This document shows positions 21,601 to 33,600 of a stretch of DNA of 64,000 nt, piece by piece (the stretch's first letter is position 1; every line of letters starts with the position of its first letter). The stretch is from Apostichopus japonicus. Taxonomy: Eukaryota > Echinodermata > Holothuroidea > Aspidochirotida > Stichopodidae. The stretch is taken from contig NC_092571.1 in assembly GCF_037975245.1 (NCBI RefSeq), positions 7,050,501 through 7,114,500 on the forward strand. Direction: 5' to 3'. Made by a program: the position numbers and the translations under genes. The notes under the pieces were generated by a model, which saw only the letters and a program-made list of their open reading frames with translations, was not told where the DNA came from and made no database searches.

Positions 21601-24600
21601 ATTCTACATACTTTCTAATTTTTCTTTATTTAAATCTTTGATACTCTTGTATAGGTAGAAACAGTCAGTGCTAGTAGAGGGTTCTTGCATTATCTCAAAA
21701 ATGCCATCTTCAGCTCAAAGATGTGTGGGCAACATATTAGCCAGGTATGTTTAAGTGGTTCATAGAGCGGTGAGGTGGCAGAACGGGAGAGTACACGTCT
21801 GCAGTACCTGAGGTCCCTGGTTCAAACCTCGGTGTCGACACTGACACCAAATTTCACCCCGCTCCTTTCTCGTGGTAGGAAAGTGGCTACACGTGGAAAG
21901 CGGTACTCACGTCCTTCGGAGGGGACGTTAAATTGCGGTCCCGGGAGCAGGACTACACACCCCTGCCTCGTTACTTCAGGGCACTATTCGAAAAGAGAAG
22001 GCGAGATTCGCCGGTGTCCTTCCACGCACAAAAACTTGGAACCTCAATAATTTCCGACTAAGGATTTCCTTAGTCTGCTGAAGCACCTTCGGGTGGAAGC
22101 GTAATACGAGGTGTATCATATCATATCAGTGGTTCATTTTCTTTATAAAGCTTTAGGCAGAATTTTATTAATGAAGGGACAAAATATTTGAATTAGAGTA
22201 ATTGAATTCTGTCATTGAAAGTAAACTCGCTTAATTTGTCTCCAAATGGTTGACATAAACAGGTCCTTGGGAACCAATTTTTGACTGACATTGTACTATT
22301 CTGTTTTTATAGTGTGTGTTAGAATGTATTCAAAGTGTGAATAACTGTTCAACGATTTCAGCAAATACTTCAAGCATTGGACAAATTCCCTGTGTGATAG
22401 GAAATGTCAAATTAACAATCCTTGCATATCTGCTTATATACGTACACTTTTCGTTACATACATAGTTACAAGAACTGATTCAAGCGAACGTTTCCTGGTT
22501 ATTTGAAACGAAACTCAAAAGTTAGGCAAAATGATGAATTGCAGCATCATCTGGTCATTGTGTTTTGTCAGTTTGACAGAATTCATACAAAATTCTACTT
22601 TATGTAAAAAATATGAACATGAAAATCAAGTTAAATGAAGAGAAATCTCTTGTAATGAACCTGTAGTTCAGCTCAGTTTATTTCCATTTGTGTATAAAAA
22701 AAGGTATGTATAATTATGAACGAGTATGAATACAAAAAGTTTGGATGAGAGCTTAAAGTTTAAGAAACTAGATGCTTTTACAGCCAGCTCGCAATTACAG
22801 AACTGAAGCAAAATATAAAGACAAACAATACAAGAGGCATAGAAAAGAGAGTAACTAAAGGGAAAAAACAAGAAGAAAAAAAAAACACTAAGAGAAAAGA
22901 TAAAAAAACTAGGAAAAGTGGACATATAATGTAGCTTGATCTGTTACCTAGCAACAATTGCTCTTTTAATTTTTGGTAGAAAATAGCTACAGTCTTACAG
23001 ATTCTAAGCAGGATGATTTTCAAGACTGATCCATAAGTTCGCACCAACTGCAGTTATTAAATACACCCCTTTAAGCAGCCACTTACATTATAGTGAAAAC
23101 AGAATGAGTTTCAGAGTGTGCATTACATGGGTTGACAACCCAGGGAATGATTATGACTCATTTTCGACTTTGTACTTGGGCTGTGTGTTTGACATCTATT
23201 TCAGATACAAAAAACTGTGGATTTCACCTGGATGAAAGTACTACATGCACTAGGGTTAGAAGACATTTTCTTCCAGCTGTTAGTTAATTAACATTGCTAA
23301 TCTATTTTCCTTTCTTTGTTATGATGATGCAGGAATGTCTGTCGTCTGTGCTTGACATTTTCCTGAAATACGAACCTATGCTGTGCTCTGAAGTCATCGT
23401 TGCTCCTCATCTTCAAGAAAAGATCAACCTGAAGAAAGCAGATGAAGTGCTAGCTCATCTGAGGACACAAGTCATGTGTGGACAACAGTATCAGTAAGTA
23501 TATATTATATACAAGTCATGTGTGGACAACAGTGTCAGTGAGTATATATTATACACAAGTCATGTGTGGACAACAGTATCAGTGAGTATATATTATATAC
23601 AAGTCATGCGTGGACAACAGTATCAGTGAGTATACATTATGTACAAGTCATGCGTGGACAACAGTGTCAGTGAGTATACATTATACACAAGTCATGTGTG
23701 GACAACAGTATCAGTGAGTATACATTATATACAAGTCATGTGTGGACAATAGTATCAGTGAGTACAAATTATATATAAGTCATGCGTGAACAACATCAGT
23801 GAGTATAAATAAGACACAAGACATGTGTGGACAACAGTATCAGTGAGTATACATTATATACAAATCATGCGTGGACAACAGTGTTAGTTAGTATACATAT
23901 ATACAAGTCATGCGTGGACAACAGTATCAGTGAGTACAAATTATATAGATTCATACACAGTATCAGTGAGTATATTATTTACAAGTCATGTGTGGACAAC
24001 AGTATTATTGAGTATATATTTTATACAAATCATGTGTGGACAACAGTATCAGTGAGAATATAATATATACAAATCATACATGGACAACAGTATCAGTGAG
24101 TATATATTATATGCAAATCATGCATGGACAACATCGTCAGTGAGTATGTACATATTATATACAATCTGAAAATGTATAACTTATCTATTCATTGTTGGTG
24201 TTGCTGGTAGTGGAACCACTGCAAAACTTGAACTTGCATAACTTGTTTAACTTATTACATGCTGATGATAGCAAACTAGATAGTTAAAGGAAAATTAGGT
24301 ACCTGAAAACCTAATCCATATATATGTAAGTCCACAAGAATCTTACCAGCAACTGTGGAATTAGCAAATACAAAACTTGACAATACTTGTCTTTACTTAA
24401 AAGAGTGAAATACAGATTAAAGAAACAAGCTGGATTTATTCAATTTGTATTTGATTTGTTCAGTCAATTTGTTTTATGTTTGTAATCCCATGTTACCCTG
24501 TTCATTGATACATTAGTTTTGTTAAATCTGAAATAGTATGTGTCACAGAACACATATGAAGTCATTTAATGAACAGAAGAACCTTTTAACTGTCAACAAA

Positions 24601-27600
24601 ACTTAATTTTGACCTGTTTGTCTACACATCTTTTATAGCATGAATGAACAGTATTGTTTTCTACTTCATAGTGGTAGGCCAACACCCTTGCTTTCAGTTC
24701 AAGATTTCAAAGCAACACATCCTTTCTCAAAATATGACCACATTTGTTGGAAAATTAATGAAATACTCTGGATGAACTTCAGGTTTGATGTGTAGATTTA
24801 CAATAGTGCAAGAACCGTTGCTGATGATTTGATGTCAACAATTGTCAAAACCTGAAAATGCTGTGTGCTCTGGGCATAAAATGTTCTCAAGTACAACTAA
24901 AGTTATCAAGGAGTCAACACTTTGGTTGGACCTGTGCCCTGTGTGTGTTAAATGTTCTCAAATGTAAATTGTGGCAAGGACTCACTACCTCATTTGTCCC
25001 TGTGTGCTGTGTACATTAAAGGTTCTCACGTACATTGTGGCAAGGACTCACTACCTCATTTGGCCCTGTGTGCTGTGTACATTAAAGGTTCGCAAGTAGA
25101 GTGTGTCAAGGAATCACTACCTCAGTTGGCCCTTTATTTGTTCATTTCAAATCAGGTGGAAACCATTAGATTTCATTGCTGCTATCACTGTGCACCTGCG
25201 GAAAGGGGAGATGGAACAAGCAATGGCGACCTTTGACCTTATCTATGAAGATGAACTTGTCAACCTTTGCTGTGGGAGGGAACATCTGGTGGTGAGCAAG
25301 ACCAAGAAACTGTTCACATACTTTGCTGAAGTAAGTTGATACTATTCCAAATATGTTAAATTGATCTTGTCACGTGCATCTTCTCAAGACATTGCATAAT
25401 TAGTTTCTCGACGTTAACGACATATAGATGTGCTGATCTAAGCATAACTGTTGGTACAGATTTAATCAAGGATATATTGTAAAGAGTTAAAAACCAGTCT
25501 AATGTGCAGTGTCAGCTCCTTTAAAGAAATTTTGCAAACTCAATGGATGCACAGAAGACTTGTGTTGCCTCACAGAACATGTAACTTACAGTGAAATTAC
25601 AAATTTGTCACAAAAAGAAAACTGATATTGGTTATCGTCTATGGGTGAATCTGTTATTTGTATGAAATTAACCCCCAAAAAAATCATGACAAGTTATAAA
25701 ACAATGGATTAACATCAGCAATTAAGTTAAAGATCTGTGAAGCCGACATCACAATTTGATTTACCCTTAAAGGAGCATTGCAGACATTTTAAAGATGAAC
25801 AATATTTTGTTGAAACCTGTATAGCCATAGAAACATAATTTGTGTTCAATAATATTTGTTGTTGTTGGACAATAATACATCAGCAGTTAAAAGCCTGTCT
25901 TATTTCATCCTTTAATATCGCAGAGTCATCTGCAATCAAAGAACAAAATGGATTAAAAACTGGCAAACTATTTTCATGTGTTAACCTCCATCAGAAGGAC
26001 AGATGGGGGATGGGGGAGGGGAGGATATGTGAGAAACAAAATGTTGTGTCGGTCCCGGGACAACCTAACAAACTTATAGGAAACTTAATTGACAACACGA
26101 ACGCAATAGGTCCGTCTAAACGGTTATAAAATTAATGTATTGTGATTTATTATCAAGAAAGTGTTCTCCAAGAAACCTTGGTAGATGTTACATAACACAT
26201 ACCATTCAAATTAATGTATGCATAAATTAACATATATCTAACTATATAGATTATTTGGTGGCGCTAAGTAACTATCCAACACAAGATTCATTTCCCTGAA
26301 AACGTCTGTACAATATGTGAACCTGATTTATGTCTACAGTGGGATTAACCCTGATAAAATATACACAGTACTGTCTTATTTCTCAGTAAATATGTATCAT
26401 GCTTTTTCTTTTCAGATGATGTCTAAGTTTCCATCTGCTATCGTGTCTATCCTGATTAATTTGACCGAAGTCAGGAAAATGAGCTACTTAGAGGTCTGTG
26501 ATGTTATAGAGGTAAGATCATTTAGACATTTAAACATGGCACAAAGCAGTCAGAGTTATCTGTATCCTGGAACAGAGAGAATTAAGTTTGCTCTACACTC
26601 CAATTCTTTGCCTGGCATGATGAAAAGTTATGATAGAATCTTCATCGTTTTGGAAACGGTAAATGGACTCCACATGATGATAGGATATTTCATTAATTTT
26701 TAGGTGAGGAAGTCATACCATGGCTGGTTTAAAACCCTCTTGATTAGGTATTGTTTTAACGCTGGCACTCATTAAGCATTTTACATGTTTACGAGGTTCA
26801 GAGGCTTACGAGGCAGGTTCATCAGTGTGATAAAAATCATAACTGCTTCTATTGGTAGGGCCACTTAACATTATCCTCATCTGATGGATGAGAGTTTATG
26901 TAGGCTACTGAAACAGATTGTCAACCTTCTCAAACAGGGATGTGAAAATTGAACATTCCTCTGCAGTGGAACGGTGTTGAATGAAGTATTTTACTTTGAA
27001 TCTAATGGAATAACAGAAACAAACTAGTTTCCGATTCTCCAACCAAAAATAACATCCACCCACCAGCAAGACACAGTAGCATTTCTGAACAGGTTAAACT
27101 ACTATGGTTGTTTCTGGTTAATTTGAACCAGGATCCTTATGTAACATATCTGTTGGTCTGGGGCAATCACTCTTCTAGTATACCAAGTAAAACCAACAGA
27201 CCCTCCTATTAAAGACATTTATATAATTTTCTGTACAGGTTAAACTACTATGGTTGGTTTTGGTTAATTTGAAATAGGATCCTAATGTAACGTATCTGTT
27301 GCTCTGGGCCGATTACTCTTCTAGTATACCAAGTAAAACCAAATCCAACCAGACCCTCCTATTAAAGACATTTATATAATTCTGTACAGGTTAAACTACT
27401 ATGGTTGGTTTTGGTTAATTTGAACCAGGATCCTAATGTAATGTATCTGATGCTCTGGGCCATCCCACTCCTAGTATACCAAGTAAAACCAAAACCAAAC
27501 AGACCCTCCTATTAAAGACATTTGTATAATTTCTCTACAGATTAAACTACTATGATTGTTTTTGGTTAATTTGAACCAGGATCCTAATGTAATGTATCTG

Positions 27601-30600
27601 TTTTTCTGGGCCATTACTCCTCTAGTATACCAAGTAATACCAAAATCAAACAGACCCTCCTATTAAAGACATTTATATAATTTCTGTACAGGTTAAAGTA
27701 CTATTTGTTTTTGGTTAATTTGAGCCAGGATCCTAATGTAACGTATATGTTGCTCGGGGCCAACACTCTTCTAGTAAACCAAGTAAAACCAAACAGCCCT
27801 TCTAGACATTTATATATATTTGTTTGATCAAGACAGAGAGAGTTTCCCCTCTTCGTCATCTATTAATAAGAAGCTCTTTATGATGATTTCCATTTACACA
27901 GAAGAGCATCCCCGAGGGTCTCGGACAAGATGTGATCTTAATGCAGTATTTAGAAGCTTTCATCACCAGTTCGTCAGATTCTTGCCTGGGTTTCAAGATG
28001 GTTGCCGTGGTATGTAGGATGTATACAGCAAATGAAGTAAAGTACTGTTCATCAGTTGAAACCAGAATCGTACAAGCATAACCGGACATATGTATCAATA
28101 ATGCAGTGGTGAATTATGATAGATTCAGGGGCCCAGGCCCGGGCCATGGTATGTAGGATGTATACAGCAAAGGAAGTAATGTGCTGTCAACAGTTAAAAC
28201 CAGAATCATACAATCAGAACCAGACATGTATCAATAATGCAGTGGTGAATTATGATAGTTTCAGGGGCCCGGGCCGTGGTATGTAGGATGTATACTTCAA
28301 AAGAAGAAAAGTACTGTCAACAGATGAAGCCAGAACCATACAAGCATAACCAGACATGTATCAACAATGCAGTGGTGAATCATAATGGTTTCAGCGGACC
28401 AGGTTAAAGGGGGAGAACTGCCAGCTCTAAATTCTAACTTCACCTTAGCTGCAGTTAATTGACACAAAGTCACATATGAAAAAAATCACAAATGGCAATG
28501 GCAATCTGGCTGCTCAAAATGTCAGAACCAACCCTTGGGGGGGTCCCTAGACTTTGGGGGCCCTGGTTCAATGACATGCTTATTGCTACACCTCAACGCT
28601 TACTGTTTGTACAATGCGTTGATATTATTATGATTTACACAGTAATTCCTGGTACTAAATTAAGATTTAAACTAAATGTAATGTGTTAAATGACAAAAGA
28701 GTTGTTGTAGGTTTCACGAGAGACACATACCTTTGATTTATTTTCTTTAAAGTTCATCCAAACCCTAGTTTTAGATTTGCTAATCGGTTAACTAAAGCTA
28801 TCATTTCTCAAATGATGATTCCATTAATTTTTTCTTATGCAGACATAATAAAACATTGTATATCAGTTTTACCATCTAAACTGCACAATACAGGTTATGT
28901 AGTTTCAAGTACGTTCTTCATAAAATTATGTGTTTTTGATATCAATGAGCACTTTGGCAAAAGTGTAAGTGTAATAATTTCACTATAAATGGTGACAGTT
29001 GACCCCCCTCCCCCATCCCCACCCACTCCACCCCACCCTCTATTGAGAAGAAGAACAGCGGTGAAATATGTTACTTTGAAACATGAGAAACACACACAAA
29101 TGTCTTTGGATAGCAGATCAAAGTTTTGTCATGGAAAGATTCACTGTATGTGTAGCATTTAGTCATATTTGGAAATGCTTTTGTATTTGAAGATGATCCC
29201 TGAGTTTGCACTAATATGATGGAAGACTAATTAATGACAAGTTATGAAAAAAAAATATTAAAAAAAACAAAAAACTTTGTTTTGTTTTTTGTCAACACTG
29301 TTGTGGACATGGTATTACATGTTATTTGAAAGAAACTCAGCATCTAAAGTACTGTGTATTGCAATTTCATGGGGAAAACAGAAAGTTATTGAATTTTTTT
29401 CCAAAAAATAAATAAAAATTTGGTAAAATGAACAACAATGTCCAAAATGTCATTAAATTGATATATTGCGTTACACATCTGACCAAAGTTTATTTGTGCT
29501 TTTTTCCATCCTCAAGGAGAAACTTCTCCATCTTTACCTGAGACATCTGATGTTGGAGGCATCATCATCATCCTCATCCTCAGAAGTCATGAAGAGGAAT
29601 CCTCAAAGTGTAAGCTTGCAAGTTTAATTTTCTCTTTGTTGAATAACTTATTACGGTATGTGTACTTGTAGCCTTTAATATTTGGTAATACTTGTAATCT
29701 CCAAGTTTGTTCTGAGATAATTTGTTCTTGTAACATCCTTGTAAAGATATTCTGGTCAATACAGCTTTCTGATTTGATTTTGGATAAAGTTTTGGCTGAT
29801 GATGAAATTTCATAACAGCACAGTTCATTAGCTTAATTGTCTATTACCATTTAACTGGGGTAAACGATGACATTATGGCAATTTTTTTGAGATTTGACCA
29901 CAAACTTTGAATTTATGGTACTTTAATCCAAAAATACCAGTTAATACTCAAAAAGGGAGATTGCAGATGATATTTTGTTGCACTGATGACTTTTCACTGT
30001 CACAGCCTTCAGTATAAATGACAAACTTTGTGCGATTCATGCTACTTATATAGTTGCCATGGATACTGAAACTTTAATGTATTTTGTAGTCCAATGAAAA
30101 GAGTAATATTTCCTCACAGTGTCCATCTTGAGATCGTTAAACTCGAAACTTTTCGAGACTGTCTTCTGTTTAATCTTCTTGAGTGCATCAATCTTGGAGG
30201 GTTTTCTTTGATATATGTGGCTCGATAGCTATCAATGTCTCTTAACGTGATATGTCGACGATGTCCTTGAGCTGTAATAAATTTAGCAGAGTTATCGTCA
30301 TTGAGTTGTAATAATCACTCTCAAAAGTATCCTTGCTCCAAAAAAAACGTTTCTAAGTATGATCTCTTGAAACTGTCATTTTCTTGCTGATGTTTGTCAT
30401 TGGAAAGCTCCAGAAAAGAAGCATTTTGAGTAAAAGAAAGAGTTTGACATCTTTAATAATTATGGCCTTTTTTTCAACAACCTCATTCTCTCGGGTACTT
30501 TAGACATTGAGGACGGGTGGGAAACAAGCAAAGAGAAGTTCAAGACACTCGTGGCTGGACAAACTGCCTCCGTTCGAAGGTACAAAACAGGGCTGTCTTT

Positions 30601-33600
30601 CCAACTTGCAACTTTGTTTTGCTATTTTCCTAAAAGTGTTTTTTATTTGATATCTGTTTGCTAAATTTGCTCCTCCCCCCTTTAAAAAAAATTCCTAGGT
30701 TTTTCATTTTTGATCACTGTAAGATTGACATATATGTATAAATATAATGAGCAGGTAGTAACAGATTCATTATCTGAAAAGGCTGAGATGTCTAATAGAC
30801 TTTATAATATTTATATTACTTTTAAACTATACAGCAATCGTAATTCAAACTTTTGTATTCCTTCGTCGGCGTTCATATTGAAAAGCTGAGACCTTGTAAG
30901 AGATTTTTATGCTCATAAAATTTCTTGTGATGTAAGAATGTGACACAGATCATAAATGCAGTGTGGGTGGACTAATTGAAGTCAAATATAGAACTGGCTC
31001 TTACAAGGAGAGATTACCTTCTATTTTTTGAAGAGTTTTATAATCTCAAATGACGTCATAAGGGGCCATGAATTTGTTAAAAATAGTACCGGATAAATTG
31101 TAAAAGAAGGAATCATTTTAATCTTTGATTCTGTGTTAATGATTTGCTACTGGTCTTTTAATAACTTTCTTAAATGCTAAATGAAAGATTGGTTACTTGA
31201 AAGAGACTATGTTACTGGAAAAAAAGAGTTTGTTATTTACATCCAGTGGGAGGGCAACAGAATGATGACATTAGACAAACACTGAAAACGTTTCAAAATA
31301 CAAAAATAGACCAAAATAATTGTCCTTTAGCCTCTGAAGAAGATCCTAATAGGATCAAAACGTCAGGCCAACCTACTTTTACACATTCTCCTACTCAGGC
31401 TCTCTAGTGGATAAGCAGTTTGCTAACAGTTTTACTTTATTTTGAAAAATAATTAAGCAGTAAATTACTCACATTTTTAAAATTATTTTTATGACTATTT
31501 TCATCTTTAATGAAGGTAGTCCTGGTCAGTGCAGAAGCACTTCTTTCCAGAGGAGCACTCAATACAAAATACATATACAATATAATGCAGTAGAAAAACG
31601 GTAAACATCCAAAAGCACGGCAAAAAGATAGACAAACAAATATCAGACATCTAAACAAAATATATAAGTTTTAATATGATGGGTGGCAGCTGATTTGTTG
31701 TAACCGTTGAAGATTTGTTTAATAATCAGTTTAATATTTTGTTGATACCACACTTCCTGTAGCCTAATAACAGCATCTGGTATCGGCAGCCTAATGTATA
31801 AATTTTGATTAGAAATGTAACAGATATTCCACCATTTAAAGTTTGTCCTATGGAATCGATTATATTTTAAGTATTTAGCTTGCAAAGCTTTTTTTTGTGT
31901 CTTAATGTTTTGTGTCCTAATTGTGTCTGTATCAAAACTTTTGTTGTCAGTCCAGTTAATAACAGAATGTGTTGTTGGCAGGAGGTATTTGTTTGTAAAG
32001 TTTCTGCGAATGCTCAGCAACAATAGTTGAACGCTTCATTGTGATAGGATGTGTACAGCAAAGATGGGCATGTGTAAAGTGTGCTGGAAGTTTTCGGAAA
32101 TGTTATTGGCAACAGTGGCGTTAGTAAAATGATAAAGACAGTTGAGCTGAACTATATCTTTGCTTTCCATTAATTATTATTTGCATGTGATTATCCAAAG
32201 AGCTTTGTCGGCCAGATATGGAAGTTGATCCATTTTAAGCAAGCTTTCTTCCATGATGACATAATAGACTTACTATATGTTACCTGCTGTATGTTACCAG
32301 CAAAGAGCCATATCTTAGAGCAGTTGAAATAGGCATCGAGAAGTGGTTTACTAGTAGGGTAGTTGCCCAATAATTGATTCATTCTCTGTCACCAGGACAC
32401 ATGCCATTAAAGCATCTTGTTGTACTGATTCTGTCAACAGTATTATGCTATTCGATACTTTAATTACATAACAATACAAATTCATTATATAGCCTGACTA
32501 GACAAACTTCTTTCAAAGGAATTGAAGAAAAGCTTAAAATCTCTGCTTAGAATTTTACATGTGATTAACCCTTCTGCTATGAAAAATATGTTTTTACGAT
32601 GTATTTATTAGATTCATGTATTATCTTTAAATTAATTACTACTGGACGTTTCCTTGTTAACATATTTCATGAAGATGTGTTAGCTTGATCCATTGTAATA
32701 TAGTTTACATTGTTATAAGGTTCCATATTTCCCCACTCCAAGATACATTGCGTAGTTTTTTTTACCTGGTTAAGTCAAGGTTTACTAGACACAATATTAA
32801 GAGCATTTTAACCCCTCTGTTAAATTGCAATATTTTCAAGGCTTTTTGAAAATTTGAAAGTATGCTTGGATTTGAGGCCAAAACATCAAATGTTGTTTAT
32901 TTTAAATTCAGTAATACATTTAAGCATGCAACATAAAGAGCTCCGTTTCCTTAGCTATTAACTTGTTTTACATCTCTTCAGGTGACGATGTTAAAATTTG
33001 TACCAAACAAGTAGAAACTACAAATATTCACATGAAGAGGAGAGGCCTGTGGCGTTTCCCTGCCGGGAAATCACCACAACTGGATTCCTTGACCGTTAAA
33101 AAACAATGTCATTGTCTTCAGTGCCATTCTAAACTCGTCAGAATCCAAGACCTCTTATGCATGGAAATCAGCAGAGATATAAATATTCATGAAGCCATGG
33201 AGATATGTCTTCAGCTTCCAGAGGAGAAGGGGAAACTGTCCTTACAGTTGCTGTGTCTGGCTCTCACTTCCCCTCTGGTAAGTTCAACCATAAAATGGAG
33301 CAAAGACATTTAGCTGCCGTTGGTTAAAATAGTAGTTCAAGGTTAAAGGGTGTGAAGACTCGCCCAAAAAGAAACGTCTAATGCCGGTAATCTGACTTCG
33401 TTTCGAATTAGGTGTAACAGAAGTGTTAGACACCACAATCGATCCCAGAAAATACACACACAGCTTGCTGCCGTCGGTAATTAGACACTAGTGTACAGTC
33501 AGTACATACAGCTGCGGTCAATACCCAGAGCACAGTGTACAAACGTTACAGCGATGGACATCTCAGGTCCAGCTAAAGATAACAAGGTATCACGTTTCAT

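Noticed and set aside
23466-24165. CRISPR-like look of regular repeats
   Set aside because: Animal genome, no unique spacers; spacers are themselves repeats and the unit derives from an exon.
31643-32023. 126-residue minus frame in HPS3 intron 14
   Set aside because: No recognised domain, AT-rich composition, no splice or promoter support.
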